NCBI RefSeq assembly: GCF_014268595.2
Contig: NZ_CP077091.1
Coordinates: 1,572,501-1,636,500 of the forward strand
DNA length: 64,000 bases
Direction of reading: 5' to 3'
DNA from: Pseudomonas hamedanensis
GTDB lineage: Bacteria > Pseudomonadota > Gammaproteobacteria > Pseudomonadales > Pseudomonadaceae
Position numbers and translations under genes: made by a program. The notes under the pieces were generated by a model. That model saw only the letters and a program-made list of their open reading frames with translations. It searched no databases and was not told the DNA's origin. Of the stretch, positions 9,025-20,045 are shown piece after piece; the stretch's first letter is position 1, and each line of letters opens with the position of its first letter.

Positions 9025-9792
9025 ATGATACAGATCAGTGCCCTGCCCGCGTTCACCGATAACTACATCTGGTTGTTACAGGATCATCAGACCCAGCGCT
9101 GCGCAGTGGTCGATCCGGGCGATGCCGCCCCGGTGCAGGCATGGCTCGAGGCCCATCCGGGCTGGGCGTTGAGCGATATCCTGATCACCCACCATCATCA
9201 TGATCACGTCGGCGGCGTCGAACGTCTGAAAGCGGCCAGCGGCGCGACCGTCTACGGGCCGGCCAGCGAGCGCATACCCGGGCGCGACGTGGCGCTCAAC
9301 GACAACGATACGGTCAATGTGCTCGGCTGGGACTTCGCCGTGTACGCGGTACCCGGTCACACCCTGGGACACATTGCCTATTACCACCACGGCCTGCTGT
9401 TCTGCGGTGACACCCTGTTCGCCGCCGGTTGCGGTCGGTTGTTCGAGGGCACGCCTGCGCAAATGCACCACTCGCTCGACCGCCTCGCCGCCTTGCCTGA
9501 AGATACGCTGGTTTACTGCACCCATGAATACACCTTGAGCAACCTGAAGTTTGCTGCGGCGGTGGAACCGGGCAATCGGCACATTGCCGCCCGTCTGGAA
9601 AAAGTCAGCCAGCAACGGCAGAACGGCGTCATGACCCTGCCCTCGACCCTGGCCCTGGAAAAGCTCACCAATCCGTTTTTACGCACTTCTGAAACATTGG
9701 TTACACAAAAAGTGGACGAACGGGAAGGCGCTCAAAACCGGGCGCCGAGTGAGGTATTTGCGGCATTGCGAGCATGGAAAGACACGTTCTGA
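9025..9792 (+). CDS. gloB: Hydroxyacylglutathione hydrolase (glyoxalase II)
   Basis: Hydrolyses S-D-lactoylglutathione to D-lactate and glutathione, the second step of methylglyoxal detoxification. It is a metallo-beta-lactamase fold of 255 residues. The binuclear metal motif [10 protein letters not shown] is at about residues 54-63, further ligands are in PGHTLGH and [12 protein letters not shown], and CTHEYT supplies the distal histidine. The [10 protein letters not shown] start at 9025 matches the family; an ATG at 8998 would add nine residues. Confidence 0.95.
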   Translation: MIQISALPAFTDNYIWLLQDHQTQRCAVVDPGDAAPVQAWLEAHPGWALSDILITHHHHDHVGGVERLKAASGATVYGPASERIPGRDVALNDNDTVNVLGWDFAVYAVPGHTLGHIAYYHHGLLFCGDTLFAAGCGRLFEGTPAQMHHSLDRLAALPEDTLVYCTHEYTLSNLKFAAAVEPGNRHIAARLEKVSQQRQNGVMTLPSTLALEKLTNPFLRTSETLVTQKVDEREGAQNRAPSEVFAALRAWKDTF

Positions 9793-9891
9793 GGAGCGCA
9801 CCGGCTACCGCGAAAATTCTCAATGGTTGACCGCAGGGGGTGCGCTTTCTAGAATCGCCCGACATTTTTGCCCGGAACTTACTTCCAGCCA

Positions 9892-11355
9892 ATGTCGTCA
9901 TCCATACGTAAGTCCGCCCAATCAGATGCATTGACCCGCCTGGCGCAAGCCATCGCGGTGGCTGTGTCCGCCACGCTGGCGGGCTGTTCCAGCCATGCTC
10001 CGCAGACTGAAGCGACGCATACGCCGAACATTGCTGCGCGAGCCAAGCAGAAGCCCATCTGGCTGACTGAAAAGCCCAGCCCACAGATTCCCCAGGACAT
10101 CTGGGAACGCATGCGCCAGGGCTTCCAGTTGCAGGAAGGCCTTGGCGTGAACCCGCGCATCGAGCAGCAGCGCCTGTGGTTCGCCAGTAACCCCTCTTTC
10201 CTCGAGAATGCCGGCGAACGCGGCAGTCTCTATATTCATTACATCGTCGAACGCCTCGAAGAGCGCAACATGCCGCTGGAGCTGGCCTTGCTGCCAGTGA
10301 TCGAGAGCGCCTACAACCCGATGGCCTATTCCCGGGCCAATGCGGTGGGCCTGTGGCAGTTCATTCCGTCCACCGGGCGTTACTTCAACCTGCGCCAGAC
10401 GCGTTTCTACGATGGCCGTCGCGATATCACCGCCTCGACCACCGCGGCAATGGATTACCTGACCCGCCTGCACGATATGTTCAACGGCGACTGGCTGCTG
10501 GCCCTGGCGGCCTACAACGCCGGTGAAGGCACTGTCAGCCGCGCCATCGAGCGCAACGAGAAGCTCGGCCTGCCGACCGACTACTGGAACCTGCCGTTGC
10601 CGGCGGAAACCCAGGCGTACGTGCCGAAACTGCTGGCGCTGTCGCAAGTGGTGCTGGCGCCGGAAGCCTATGGCGTGAACCTAAACCCGATCGCCAACGA
10701 GCCGTATTTCCAGGTCGTCGAAATCAATCAGCGCATGGACCTGTCCAAGGTCGCTGCCGTGGCCAACATCGACGAAGACGAACTGTTCCAGCTCAACCCG
10801 GCGTTCAAGCAGCGCACCACCATCGACGGCCCGCAGCATTTGCTGGTGCCGACGTCGAAGGCGCAATTGCTCACCGCCAGCCTGCAGACCATGCGTCCGG
10901 ACGAGCTGATCAGCCCGCGCTCGCTGAAGCCGGTGTTCGAAGGTGCCGATCCGTCCGAGGTTGCCCAGCTCAAGCGCGCTTATCGGGTCAAGCGTGGCGA
11001 TAACCTGGGTTCCATCGCCAAGGCCAACAAGGTTGAGGTGAAAGACCTGCAACGCTGGAACAAGCTGACCGGCAAGAACCTCAAGGTCGGCCAGACCCTG
11101 GTCATGCAGGACAACACCCAGCGTGCGCCGGCGCGCAAGTCCGGCCGGGTCAACACCGTGATCGCGGCCAACAGCAAGACCAAAGGCAAGGCCGAGAGCA
11201 AGCAGCAGACCCAATACAAGGTCAAGCGCGGCGACACTCTGTACGTGGTGGCCAAGCGGTTCAACGTCGAGATGCAACACCTCAAGCGCTGGAACCCGGG
11301 TGCGGGCAAGGCGTTGAAGCCTGGGCAGATGCTCACGGTTTATCAGCCGCATTGA
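9892..11355 (+). CDS. mltD: Membrane-bound lytic murein transglycosylase D
   Basis: A peptidoglycan lytic transglycosylase lipoprotein of 487 residues. A lipobox (LAGC) ends the N-terminal signal at about residue 31. The GH23 catalytic domain includes PVIESAYNPMAYSRANAVG, with the catalytic Glu in IESAYN, and AAYNAGEG. Two LysM peptidoglycan-binding repeats occupy the C-terminal third, each beginning with a VKRGD sequence. The ATG at 9892 is preferred over a TTG at 9868 because it gives a better signal peptide. A terminator follows. Confidence 0.94.
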   Translation: MSSSIRKSAQSDALTRLAQAIAVAVSATLAGCSSHAPQTEATHTPNIAARAKQKPIWLTEKPSPQIPQDIWERMRQGFQLQEGLGVNPRIEQQRLWFASNPSFLENAGERGSLYIHYIVERLEERNMPLELALLPVIESAYNPMAYSRANAVGLWQFIPSTGRYFNLRQTRFYDGRRDITASTTAAMDYLTRLHDMFNGDWLLALAAYNAGEGTVSRAIERNEKLGLPTDYWNLPLPAETQAYVPKLLALSQVVLAPEAYGVNLNPIANEPYFQVVEINQRMDLSKVAAVANIDEDELFQLNPAFKQRTTIDGPQHLLVPTSKAQLLTASLQTMRPDELISPRSLKPVFEGADPSEVAQLKRAYRVKRGDNLGSIAKANKVEVKDLQRWNKLTGKNLKVGQTLVMQDNTQRAPARKSGRVNTVIAANSKTKGKAESKQQTQYKVKRGDTLYVVAKRFNVEMQHLKRWNPGAGKALKPGQMLTVYQPH

Positions 11356-11363
11356 TTGAGAGA

Positions 11364-11388
11364 GCCTCTGAATTCAGGGGCTTTTTTA
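11364..11388 (+). terminator. Rho-independent terminator of mltD
   Basis: An eight-pair stem (GCCTCTGA with TCAGGGGC, one G-T pair) with a three-base loop is followed directly by CTTTTTTATT. It starts eight bases after the mltD stop. Confidence 0.88.
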
Positions 11389-11418
11389 TTGCCGATTGCT
11401 TTGTGCCAGGCGGAACAC

Positions 11419-11522
11419 TGTGGCGAGGGGATTTATCCCCGCTGGGGCGCGCAGCGGCCCGTTTCTGCATCTTGAAAAAGGGACTGCTGCGCAGTCCAGC
11501 GGGGATAAATCCCCTCGCCACA
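11419..11522. repeat. REPIN-like element, type D
   Basis: Inverted copies of the GTGGCGAGGGGATTTATCCC family, perfectly matched at the ends, surround a spacer with its own inner palindrome. With the mltD terminator and the promoter of the next operon it accounts for the 308-base gap 11356-11663. Confidence 0.88.
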
Positions 11523-11663
11523 GATAAATCCTCTCACCACAGGAACAAAATCGGCTCAACGTCGTGTAGCGATTAACCCGGCATTAACCCACATCTTTTT
11601 CCTGTCCAGACAAGCTGTTACTGTACGGCCCACAAAGCCCGAGCCGCCTGGATCAGATCTGAC

Positions 11664-13496
11664 TTGAAGCGTCCCCTCCTCCTGCTGCTGATCAGCCTGG
11701 CCTTGAGCTCACCCGCAAGCGCGACGATTACCGAGAGCCACGGTTATGCGCAATTCGGCACGCTCAAGTACCCGGCCAGATTTACCCACTTCGACTGGGT
11801 CAACCCGCAAGCGCCCAAGGGCGGCACCTTGCGGGTAATGGCGTTCGGCACCTTCGATACGGTCAACCCCTACACGTTCAAGGGCACCAGCCCGGTCACC
11901 ACGGCGAATTTCCTCCAGTACGGCATCAACGAGCTGAACGAGCCGCTGATGGTTGGCACCGGGCAGTATTCGCCCTCCGGCGATGAGCCGGCGTCCAGCT
12001 ATGGCTTGATCGCGCAATCGGTGGAGTACAGCGAAGATCGCAGCTGGGTGGTGTTCAACCTGCGTCCCGAGGCGCGTTTTCACGACGGCACGCCGATTAC
12101 CGCCTACGACGTGGCATTTTCCTATCGCCTGCTGCTCAAGGACGGCCATCCGCTGTACCGCACCGCCCTGCAGGAAGTGCTGCGGGTCGACATTCTCAAC
12201 CAGCAGCGCATTCGTTTCGTGTTCAAGCGCTCGGGTAATCCGCTATTGATCCTGCGCCTGGGCGAGTTGCCGGTGCTGCCTCAGCATTACTGGAAGGATC
12301 GCGACTTCAAGGCCACCACCTTCGAGCCGCCGCTGGGCAGCGGGCCGTATCGCATCACCTCGGTCACACCGGGACGCCAGTTGATTTTCGAACGGGTCAA
12401 GGATTACTGGGGCAAGGACTTGCCGGTCAATCGCGGCAAGTACAATTTCGATCGCATGGACGTCGAGTTCTACCGCGACAGCGACGTGGCCTTCGAAGCC
12501 TTCAAGGCCGGTGAGTTCGACATTTACATCGAGCATCAGGCCAAGAACTGGGTCAATGGTTACAACTTTCCGGCCATCCGCCGCGGCGAGGTGATCAAGG
12601 CGCAGATTCCTCATCGGATCCCGACCCAGAGTCAGGGCCTGTTCATGAACACTCGCCGCGCGACCTTTGCCGACGTCAAGACTCGCGAAGCGCTGGGTCT
12701 GATGTTCGATTTCGAGTGGACCAACCGCGCGTTGTTCAGCGATGCCTATAAACGCAGCACCAGTTACTACCCCAACAGCGAATTCAGCGCCAGCGGCCTG
12801 CCGGTCGGGCATGAATGGCTGATGCTCAAGCCGTACAAAGATCAGCTCCCGGCCAAGCTGTTCACCGAGCCGTTTACGCTGCCGCAGACCGACGGCCGTG
12901 GCATCCCGCGCGAAAGCATGCGCAAGGCGTTGGCACTGCTCGCCGAAGCCGGCTGGAAGCTCAACGGTCAACGCCTGCAAAACGCGCACGGCCAACCACT
13001 GCGCTTTGAGCTGTTGCTGGTCAACCCGAACCTGGAGCGCCTCTACCAGCCGTACATCGAGAACCTCAACAGCATCGGCATCGACGCGCGCCTGCGCACC
13101 GTCGATCGCGCGCAATACAAACAGCGCCTCGATCAATTCGATTTCGACATGGTCTCGATGACCCTCGGCCAGACCTTAAGCCCCGGTCTGGAGCAATGGC
13201 AGTACTTTCACTCCAGCCAGGTCGGGGTCAAGGGCAGCAAGAATTACGCGGGTATCGCCAATCCGGTGGTCGATCACCTGCTCGAACAGTTGCTCGCCGC
13301 GCGCACCCGCGACGAGCAGGTCGCCGCCGGCAAGGCGCTCGACCGTGTGCTGCTCTGGCAGCATTACAGCATTCCCAACTGGTACCTCAATTATCACCGT
13401 CTGGCCTACCGTAACCGGTTGGCCTTTGTCACCACGCCGCCCTATACCCTGGGCCTGAGCGCGTGGTGGCTGAAGTCTTCGGAGAAAGATCGATGA
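11664..13496 (+). CDS. nppA1: Oligopeptide/peptidyl-nucleoside ABC transporter, binding protein 1
   Basis: A periplasmic solute-binding protein of family 5 (610 residues) with a clear Sec signal peptide (MKRPLLLLLISLALSSPASA). Conserved SBP_bac_5 features include APKGGTLRVMAFGTFDTVNP and [22 protein letters not shown]. It is close to YejA and to NppA1 of P. aeruginosa, described for uptake of peptidyl nucleoside antibiotics. The only start giving a full signal peptide is TTG at 11664; no in-frame ATG lies just upstream, so the exact start is uncertain. It overlaps the next gene by ATGA. Confidence 0.88.
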   Translation: MKRPLLLLLISLALSSPASATITESHGYAQFGTLKYPARFTHFDWVNPQAPKGGTLRVMAFGTFDTVNPYTFKGTSPVTTANFLQYGINELNEPLMVGTGQYSPSGDEPASSYGLIAQSVEYSEDRSWVVFNLRPEARFHDGTPITAYDVAFSYRLLLKDGHPLYRTALQEVLRVDILNQQRIRFVFKRSGNPLLILRLGELPVLPQHYWKDRDFKATTFEPPLGSGPYRITSVTPGRQLIFERVKDYWGKDLPVNRGKYNFDRMDVEFYRDSDVAFEAFKAGEFDIYIEHQAKNWVNGYNFPAIRRGEVIKAQIPHRIPTQSQGLFMNTRRATFADVKTREALGLMFDFEWTNRALFSDAYKRSTSYYPNSEFSASGLPVGHEWLMLKPYKDQLPAKLFTEPFTLPQTDGRGIPRESMRKALALLAEAGWKLNGQRLQNAHGQPLRFELLLVNPNLERLYQPYIENLNSIGIDARLRTVDRAQYKQRLDQFDFDMVSMTLGQTLSPGLEQWQYFHSSQVGVKGSKNYAGIANPVVDHLLEQLLAARTRDEQVAAGKALDRVLLWQHYSIPNWYLNYHRLAYRNRLAFVTTPPYTLGLSAWWLKSSEKDR

Positions 13497-15334
13497 GCCC
13501 TATCCGCGCCCTGCTCGTGCAGGCCAGCGGCTTGCTGTTCGCCGGGCTGGCCTGTGCCGCCCCGCAACACGCCGTGACCCTGTACAACGAGCCACCGAAA
13601 TACCCCGCCGATTTCAAGCATTTCGATTACGTGAACCCCGATGCGCCCAAGGGCGGCGTGTTCCGTCAGGCCGGGTTCGGCGGCTTCGACAGCCTCAATC
13701 CGTTCATCAGCAAAGGCGTGCCCGCCGATGACATCGGGCAAATCTACGACACCCTGACCAGGCACAGCCTCGACGAACCGTTTACCGAATACGGCCTGAT
13801 CGCCAGCAAGATCGAGAAAGCCCCGGACAACAGTTGGGTGCGTTTCTATCTGCGCCCCGAAGCGCGTTTCCATGACGGCCACCCGGTGCGCGCCGAGGAC
13901 GTGGTGTTCAGCTTCCAGACGCTGACCAAAGAAGGTTCGCCGATGTTTCGCGGCTATTACAGCGATGTCGCCGAAGCCGTCGCCGAAGACCCGCTCAAAG
14001 TCCTGTTCAAGTTCAAGCACAGCAACAACCGCGAACTGCCGCTCATCCTCGGTCAGTTGCCGGTCCTGCCGAAACACTGGTGGGCCAGTCGCGACTTCAA
14101 CAAGGGCAATCTGGAAATCCCGCTGGGCAGCGGCCCGTACAAGGTCACCGAGGTCAAGGCCGGACGTTCGGTGCGGTACGAGCGGGTCAAGGATTATTGG
14201 GGCAAGGACCTTCCGGTCAACCGTGGCTTCTACAACTTCGACACGATGACCACCGACTACTACCGCGACAATACCGTCGCCCTCGAAGCGTTGAAGGCCG
14301 GGCAGTTCGATTACTGGCTGGAAATGGCTGCAAAAAACTGGGCCAACGCCTATAACGTTCCCGCCGTTACCGAGGGCCGCTTGATCAAGGAACTGATCCC
14401 CAACAGCAACCCGACCGGCATGCAGGGTTTCGTCTTCAACCTGCGCCGCCCGGTGTTTCAGGATGTGCGCGTGCGCCAGGCGCTCGGTCTGCTGTTCGAT
14501 TTCGAATGGACCAACAAGCAACTGTTCAATGGCGCCTACGTGCGCACCCGCAGTTATTTCGAGAATTCGGAAATGGCCGCCACCGGCCTGCCCGACGCCG
14601 AGCAACGGGCGATACTTGAGCCGTTCCGCAGCAAACTGCCGGCGCAGGTGTTCAGCGAAGCCTTTGAGAATCCGAAAACCGACGCCAGCGGCATGATCCG
14701 CGCCCAGCAACGCGAGGCCTACCAACTGCTGCAAGAGGCCGGCTGGAAGATCGTCGACGACAAAATGGTCGACGCCACCGGCAAACCGGTGGTCATTGAG
14801 TTTCTCCTCGCCCAGACCGAATTCGAACGCGTGCTGCTGCCGTTCAAGCGCAACCTCAGCGACCTCGGTATCGATTTGGTGATCCGCCGCGTTGACGTTT
14901 CGCAGTACATCAACCGCGTGCGCTCGCGAGACTTCGACATGATGGTCGGCAGCTTTCCGCAGTCCAACTCGCCGGGTAACGAGCAGCGCGAATACTGGAT
15001 GAGCGCCGCCGCCGACAAATCCAGCAGCCGCAACAGCATGGGCCTGAAGGATCCGATCGTCGATCAACTGGTGGAAGACCTGATCAACGCCGACTCGCGC
15101 AAAAGTCTCGTAGCCCATGCCCGCGCGCTGGACCGCGTGCTGCAATGGGGCTATTACGTCGTGCCGAACTGGCACATCAAGAGTTGGCGCGTGGCGTACT
15201 GGAACCACATCGGCCACCCGAAAACCTCGCCCAAATACGACATTGGCATCAACACCTGGTGGGTCAAGCCTGACGCCAAGCCTGCCGTAGAAGTCGAAAC
15301 CCAACTGCAAGCCGACCCTGCGGGCACGGAGTAA
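13493..15334 (+). CDS. nppA2: Oligopeptide/peptidyl-nucleoside ABC transporter, binding protein 2
   Basis: A second family-5 binding protein of 613 residues, clearly homologous to the preceding one over its full length: both share [18 protein letters not shown], RFHDGxPxxAxDVx[16 protein letters not shown] and LGLxFDFEWTN. A Sec signal peptide covers about the first 23 residues. The ATG at 13493 overlaps the upstream stop (ATGA), implying translational coupling. Tandem binding proteins sharing one membrane complex widen substrate range; which ligand each takes cannot be read from sequence. Confidence 0.92.
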   Translation: MSPIRALLVQASGLLFAGLACAAPQHAVTLYNEPPKYPADFKHFDYVNPDAPKGGVFRQAGFGGFDSLNPFISKGVPADDIGQIYDTLTRHSLDEPFTEYGLIASKIEKAPDNSWVRFYLRPEARFHDGHPVRAEDVVFSFQTLTKEGSPMFRGYYSDVAEAVAEDPLKVLFKFKHSNNRELPLILGQLPVLPKHWWASRDFNKGNLEIPLGSGPYKVTEVKAGRSVRYERVKDYWGKDLPVNRGFYNFDTMTTDYYRDNTVALEALKAGQFDYWLEMAAKNWANAYNVPAVTEGRLIKELIPNSNPTGMQGFVFNLRRPVFQDVRVRQALGLLFDFEWTNKQLFNGAYVRTRSYFENSEMAATGLPDAEQRAILEPFRSKLPAQVFSEAFENPKTDASGMIRAQQREAYQLLQEAGWKIVDDKMVDATGKPVVIEFLLAQTEFERVLLPFKRNLSDLGIDLVIRRVDVSQYINRVRSRDFDMMVGSFPQSNSPGNEQREYWMSAAADKSSSRNSMGLKDPIVDQLVEDLINADSRKSLVAHARALDRVLQWGYYVVPNWHIKSWRVAYWNHIGHPKTSPKYDIGINTWWVKPDAKPAVEVETQLQADPAGTE

Positions 15335-15338
15335 TCAG

Positions 15339-16412
15339 ATGCTGGCGTATATTTTTCGGCGACTGCTGCTGATCATCCCGACCCTGTTCGGCATTCTGCT
15401 GATCAACTTCGTGATCATCCAGGCCGCGCCCGGCGGGCCGGTCGAGCAGATGATCGCCAAGCTTGAAGGCTTCGAAGGCGCCACCAGTCGCATTGCCGGC
15501 GGCGGTGCCGAGGTGGCGGTAGCAGGTTCCTCCTATCGCGGCGCGCAGGGGCTGGACCCGGCGCTGATCAAGGAAATCGAGCACATGTACGGGTTCGACA
15601 AATCGGCCCCGGAACGCCTGTGGATCATGGTCAAGAACTACGCGCAGCTGGATTTTGGCGACAGCTTCTTCCGCGACGCCAAGGTCATCGACCTGATCAA
15701 GGAAAAGATGCCGGTATCGATCTCGCTGGGGCTGTGGAGCACGCTGATCATGTACCTGGTGTCGATCCCGCTGGGGATCGCCAAGGCGACGCGGCACGGC
15801 AGCCACTTCGACGTCTGGACCAGCTCGGCGATCATCATCGGCTACGCGATCCCGGCGTTTCTGTTTGCCATCCTGCTGATCGTGGTATTTGCCGGCGGCA
15901 GCTATCTGGACTGGTTTCCGCTGCGCGGCCTGACGTCGAACAACTTCGACGAGTTGAGCCTGGGCGGCAAGATTCTCGACTACTTCTGGCACTTGGCGCT
16001 GCCGGTGACCGCGCTGGTGATCGGCAACTTCGCGACCATGACGCTGCTGACCAAAAACAGCTTCCTCGATGAAATCAACAAACAGTACGTGGTCACCGCC
16101 AAAGCCAAAGGCCTGACCCGCCATCGCGTGCTGTACGGCCACGTGTTCCGCAACGCCATGCTGCTGGTGATTGCCGGTTTCCCTTCGGCATTCATCGGCA
16201 TTTTCTTTACCGGCTCGTTGCTGGTGGAAGTGATTTTCTCGCTCGACGGCCTCGGCCTGATGAGTTTTGAAGCGGCGATCAACCGCGACTACCCGGTGGT
16301 GTTCGGCACCCTGTTCATCTTCACCCTGCTCGGGCTGGTGGTGAAACTGATCGGCGACCTCACCTACACCCTGGTCGATCCGCGCATCGACTTCGCAAGC
16401 CGGGAGCATTGA
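15339..16412 (+). CDS. nppB: ABC transporter permease, YejB/DppB type
   Basis: An inner-membrane permease of 357 residues for the peptide importer. It has an N-terminal transmembrane helix (residues about 9-30), a long periplasmic stretch, then five helices. The cytoplasmic ATPase-contact loop is visible as [23 protein letters not shown] (EAA motif with invariant G, about residues 250-270). It starts four bases after the nppA2 stop. The insertion of about 40 residues after helix 1 is typical of YejB rather than DppB. Confidence 0.93.
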   Translation: MLAYIFRRLLLIIPTLFGILLINFVIIQAAPGGPVEQMIAKLEGFEGATSRIAGGGAEVAVAGSSYRGAQGLDPALIKEIEHMYGFDKSAPERLWIMVKNYAQLDFGDSFFRDAKVIDLIKEKMPVSISLGLWSTLIMYLVSIPLGIAKATRHGSHFDVWTSSAIIIGYAIPAFLFAILLIVVFAGGSYLDWFPLRGLTSNNFDELSLGGKILDYFWHLALPVTALVIGNFATMTLLTKNSFLDEINKQYVVTAKAKGLTRHRVLYGHVFRNAMLLVIAGFPSAFIGIFFTGSLLVEVIFSLDGLGLMSFEAAINRDYPVVFGTLFIFTLLGLVVKLIGDLTYTLVDPRIDFASREH

Positions 16413-16413
16413 G

Positions 16414-17433
16414 ATGAACCTGTCCCCTCTCAACCGCCGGCGCTTCGAACTGTTCAAGGCCAACAAGCGTGGCTGGTGGTCGCTGTGGCTGTTTCTGATC
16501 CTGTTCGGCCTGAGTCTGGGCGCCGAGCTGATCGCCAATGACAAACCGCTCGTCGTGCACTACGACAACAACTGGTACTTCCCGGCGATCAAGCGCTACC
16601 CGGAAACCGCCTTCGGCGGCGAATTCCCGCTGGAAGCCAATTACAAGAGCCCGTACATCCGCGAACTGCTCAAGGCCAAGGATGCGTGGGTGTTGTGGGC
16701 GCCGATTCCCTACAGCTACCAGAGCATCAACTACGACCTGAAAGTCCCCGCGCCGGCACCGCCCTCGGCGGACAACCTGCTGGGCACCGACGATCAGGGC
16801 CGCGATGTGTTGGCGCGGGTGATTTACGGTTTCCGCATTTCGGTGCTGTTCGCCCTGACCCTGACCGTGCTCAGTTCGATCATCGGCGTGATTGCCGGTG
16901 CGCTTCAGGGTTTCTACGGCGGCTGGGTCGATCTGGCCGGGCAGCGCTTTCTGGAAATCTGGTCAGGGCTGCCGGTGCTGTACCTGCTGATCATCCTTGC
17001 CAGTTTCGTCCAGCCGAACTTCTGGTGGCTGCTGGGGATCATGCTGCTGTTCTCGTGGATGAGTCTGGTCGACGTGGTCCGCGCCGAGTTTCTGCGCGGT
17101 CGTAACCTTGAATACGTGCGCGCCGCCCGGGCGCTGGGCATGCAAAACGGCGCGATCATGTTCCGCCACATCCTGCCCAACGCCATGGTCTCGACCATGA
17201 CGTTCATGCCGTTCATCCTCACCGGCGCCATAGGCACGCTCACTGCGCTGGACTTCCTCGGCTTCGGCTTGCCGGCCGGCAGCCCGTCGCTGGGCGAACT
17301 GGTCGCCCAAGGCAAATCCAACCTGCAAGCGCCGTGGCTGGGCATGAGCGCGTTTGCCGTGCTGGCGCTGATGTTGAGTTTGCTGGTGTTTATCGGCGAG
17401 TCTGCTCGCGATGCCTTCGACCCGAGGAAGTGA
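16414..17433 (+). CDS. nppC: ABC transporter permease, YejE/DppC type
   Basis: The second permease, 339 residues. The periplasmic insertion between helix 1 and the core (about residues 45-115) is characteristic of YejE. The DDQGRDVLARVIYG block precedes the core helices, and the EAA loop reads VRAARALGMQNGAIMFRHILPNA. It starts one base after the nppB stop. The C-terminus ends in SARDAFDPRK, as is typical of the family. Confidence 0.93.
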   Translation: MNLSPLNRRRFELFKANKRGWWSLWLFLILFGLSLGAELIANDKPLVVHYDNNWYFPAIKRYPETAFGGEFPLEANYKSPYIRELLKAKDAWVLWAPIPYSYQSINYDLKVPAPAPPSADNLLGTDDQGRDVLARVIYGFRISVLFALTLTVLSSIIGVIAGALQGFYGGWVDLAGQRFLEIWSGLPVLYLLIILASFVQPNFWWLLGIMLLFSWMSLVDVVRAEFLRGRNLEYVRAARALGMQNGAIMFRHILPNAMVSTMTFMPFILTGAIGTLTALDFLGFGLPAGSPSLGELVAQGKSNLQAPWLGMSAFAVLALMLSLLVFIGESARDAFDPRK

Positions 17434-17434
17434 A

Positions 17435-19045
17435 ATGAATCAGGACAATCTGATCGAAGTGCGCGACCTCGCCGTCGAGTTCGGTTTCGGCGAGCGCGTG
17501 CACCGCGTGGTCGAGGGTGTGAGCTTCGACATCAAGCGCGGTGAAACCCTGGCGCTGGTCGGCGAATCCGGCTCGGGCAAATCGGTGACGGCACATTCGA
17601 TCCTGCGTTTACTGCCCTACCCGATCGCCCGCCATCCAGCCGGCAGCATCAATTACGCCGGGCAAAACCTGCTGGATTTGAGCGAAAAGACCCTGCGCCA
17701 TATTCGCGGCAACCGCATCGCGATGATTTTCCAGGAGCCGATGACCTCGCTCAATCCGCTGCACTCGATCGAAAAGCAAATCAACGAAGTGCTCGGTATC
17801 CACAAGGGCCTCAGCGGCAAAGTCGCGACCAGGCGCACGCTGGAGCTGCTGGAGATGGTCGGCATCCCCGAGCCGCACAAACGCCTCAAGGCCCTGCCCC
17901 ACGAATTGTCCGGCGGTCAGCGTCAGCGAGTGATGATCGCCATGGCGCTGGCCAACGAGCCGGAATTGTTGATTGCCGACGAGCCGACCACCGCGCTGGA
18001 CGTGACCGTTCAGCTGAAAATCCTCGATTTGCTCAAGGAACTTCAGGCTCGCCTGGGCATGTCGCTGCTACTGATCAGTCACGATTTGAACCTGGTGCGA
18101 AGAATTGCGCATCGCGTATGTGTCATGCAGCGCGGTTGCATCGTCGAACAGGCATCGTGCGCAGAGCTGTTCCGTTCGCCACAGCATCCGTACACTCGGG
18201 AATTGCTCGGCGCGGAGCCCAGCGGCGGCCCGGCGAGCAATGAAATCGGCGCGCCGCTGCTCGAAGTCGAGGACCTGAAAGTCTGGTTCCCGATCAAGAA
18301 AGGCCTGCTCAAGCGCACGGTGGATTACGTCAAGGCAGTGGACGGCATCAATTTCAGCCTGCCTCAGGGTCAGACCCTGGGGATTGTGGGTGAAAGCGGT
18401 TCCGGCAAGTCCACCCTGGGTTTGGCGATTTTGCGGCTGATTGGCAGCAAAGGCGCGATCCGCTTTGAAGGCAAGCAGCTAGACTGCCTGACGCAGAACG
18501 AGGTCCGGCCGTTGCGCCGGGAGATGCAGGTGGTGTTTCAGGACCCGTTTGGCAGCCTGAGCCCACGGATGTGCGTCAATGACATCGTTGGCGAAGGCCT
18601 GCGGATTCACAAGATGGGCACCGCCGCCGAACAGGAAGCGGCAATTATTGCGGCATTGAAGGAGGTAGGTCTGGATCCGGAAACCCGGCATCGCTACCCC
18701 CACGAATTTTCCGGTGGGCAGCGGCAGCGAATTGCCATTGCCCGGGCCCTGGTGCTGAAACCGGCGCTGATCCTGCTGGACGAGCCGACGTCGGCCCTCG
18801 ACCGCACGGTACAGCGGCAAGTGGTGGAGCTGTTGCGTTCACTGCAAGCCAAGTACAACCTGACGTATTTGTTCATCAGCCATGACCTGGCTGTCGTCAA
18901 AGCGCTGAGCCACCAGTTGATGGTGGTCAAGCATGGCCAAGTGGTCGAACAGGGAGACGCGCAAAGTATCTTTGCCGCCCCCCAACATCCGTATACACAG
19001 CAGTTGCTGGAAGCCGCTTTTCTGGCACCAGCCACTGCGCAATAA
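17435..19045 (+). CDS. nppD: ABC transporter ATP-binding protein, two NBDs (YejF type)
   Basis: A 536-residue ATPase with two fused nucleotide-binding domains that energises the peptide importer. Walker A is GESGSGKS at residues 43-50 and again at about residue 320; ABC signatures are LSGGQRQR and FSGGQRQR; Walker B is LLIADEPTT and LILLDEPTS. Linker sequences ending HPYTRELL and HPYTQQLL are the oligopeptide-specific extensions. The ATG at 17435 is adjacent to the nppC stop. Confidence 0.95.
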   Translation: MNQDNLIEVRDLAVEFGFGERVHRVVEGVSFDIKRGETLALVGESGSGKSVTAHSILRLLPYPIARHPAGSINYAGQNLLDLSEKTLRHIRGNRIAMIFQEPMTSLNPLHSIEKQINEVLGIHKGLSGKVATRRTLELLEMVGIPEPHKRLKALPHELSGGQRQRVMIAMALANEPELLIADEPTTALDVTVQLKILDLLKELQARLGMSLLLISHDLNLVRRIAHRVCVMQRGCIVEQASCAELFRSPQHPYTRELLGAEPSGGPASNEIGAPLLEVEDLKVWFPIKKGLLKRTVDYVKAVDGINFSLPQGQTLGIVGESGSGKSTLGLAILRLIGSKGAIRFEGKQLDCLTQNEVRPLRREMQVVFQDPFGSLSPRMCVNDIVGEGLRIHKMGTAAEQEAAIIAALKEVGLDPETRHRYPHEFSGGQRQRIAIARALVLKPALILLDEPTSALDRTVQRQVVELLRSLQAKYNLTYLFISHDLAVVKALSHQLMVVKHGQVVEQGDAQSIFAAPQHPYTQQLLEAAFLAPATAQ

Positions 19046-19064
19046 CCTGAAAGAGGAGCAACAC

Positions 19065-19859
19065 ATGGGTTTTCTCGCCGGTAAGCGCGTACTGATCGTC
19101 GGTGTCGCCAGCAAGCTGTCCATCGCATCCGGCATCGCTGCCGCCATGCATCGCGAGGGCGCTGAGCTTGCCTTCACTTATCAGAACGACAAACTCAAGG
19201 GTCGTGTCGAAGAGTTCGCACAAGGCTGGGGCTCGAGCCCTGAGCTGTGCTTCCCGTGCGACGTGGCCAGCGATGAAGAAATCGCCAAGGTCTTTGAAGC
19301 GCTGAGCAAGAAGTGGGACGGCCTGGACTGCATCGTGCACTCCGTCGGCTTCGCCCCGGGCGACCAACTGGACGGCGACTTCACTGAAGCCACCACCCGT
19401 GAAGGTTTCCGCATCGCTCACGACATCAGCGCCTACAGCTTCGTCGCCCTGGCCAAGGCCGGTCGCGAAATGATGAAAGGCCGCAACGGCAGCCTGCTGA
19501 CCCTGTCGTACCTGGGCGCCGAGCGCACCATGCCGAACTACAACGTAATGGGCATGGCCAAAGCTTCGCTGGAAGCCGGCGTGCGTTACCTGGCCGGCTC
19601 CCTGGGCCCGGACGGCACCCGCGTCAACTGCGTCTCGGCTGGTCCGATCCGCACCCTGGCCGCCTCCGGCATCAAGAACTTCCGCAAGATGCTGGCCGCC
19701 AACGAAGCGCAAACTCCGCTGCGCCGCAACGTCACCATCGACGAAGTCGGCAACGCCGGCGCCTTCCTGTGCTCCGACCTGGCGTCGGGCATCAGCGGTG
19801 AAATCATGTACGTCGACGGCGGTTTCAACACCACTGCGATGGGCAACATCGAAGAGTGA
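19065..19859 (+). CDS. fabI: Enoyl-[acyl-carrier-protein] reductase (NADH)
   Basis: Reduces enoyl-ACP in fatty-acid elongation; 264 residues, the usual FabI length. The N-terminal nucleotide-binding stretch has [13 protein letters not shown], and the catalytic pair of the FabI type (Tyr-x6-Lys) is in [12 protein letters not shown] near residue 156. FabI is the classical triclosan target. The ATG at 19065 follows AAGAGGAG. Only 19 bp separate it from the ABC operon, so read-through is likely, and a strong terminator closes it. Confidence 0.97.
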   Translation: MGFLAGKRVLIVGVASKLSIASGIAAAMHREGAELAFTYQNDKLKGRVEEFAQGWGSSPELCFPCDVASDEEIAKVFEALSKKWDGLDCIVHSVGFAPGDQLDGDFTEATTREGFRIAHDISAYSFVALAKAGREMMKGRNGSLLTLSYLGAERTMPNYNVMGMAKASLEAGVRYLAGSLGPDGTRVNCVSAGPIRTLAASGIKNFRKMLAANEAQTPLRRNVTIDEVGNAGAFLCSDLASGISGEIMYVDGGFNTTAMGNIEE

Positions 19860-19874
19860 TCTTCGTGTAGCCAT

Positions 19875-19905
19875 AAAAAACCGCCTCTTCCGGCGGTTTT
19901 TTATT
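19875..19905 (+). terminator. Rho-independent terminator of fabI
   Basis: An A-tract precedes a stem of AACCGCC and GGCGGTT with a six-base loop, followed by a T-tract. The symmetric A and T tracts would also allow termination of the convergent diguanylate cyclase transcript. Confidence 0.92.
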
Positions 19906-19933
19906 GCCCGCATTCCCGCCACGACACAAATCC

Positions 19934-20025
19934 CCTGTAGGAGCGAGCCTGCTCGCGATAGGGGTCGTCCATTCAACACTGTTGTTGACCGACACACCGC
20001 AATCGCGAGCAGGCTCACTCCTACA
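19934..20025. repeat. REPIN, type A
   Basis: Inverted type A REPs about 45 bases apart fill the space between fabI and the convergent GGDEF gene. One arm has GAGCGAGCC in place of GAGTGAGCC. Confidence 0.9.
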
Positions 20026-20045
20026 AAGGCGCTGCGGTGCCTTCG

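Noticed and set aside
13442..15310. A 622-codon minus-strand open frame opposite nppA2
   Set aside because: It is antisense to a clear binding-protein gene, rich in His, Gln, Arg and Val as expected for the shadow of a GC-rich gene, and shows no family features.
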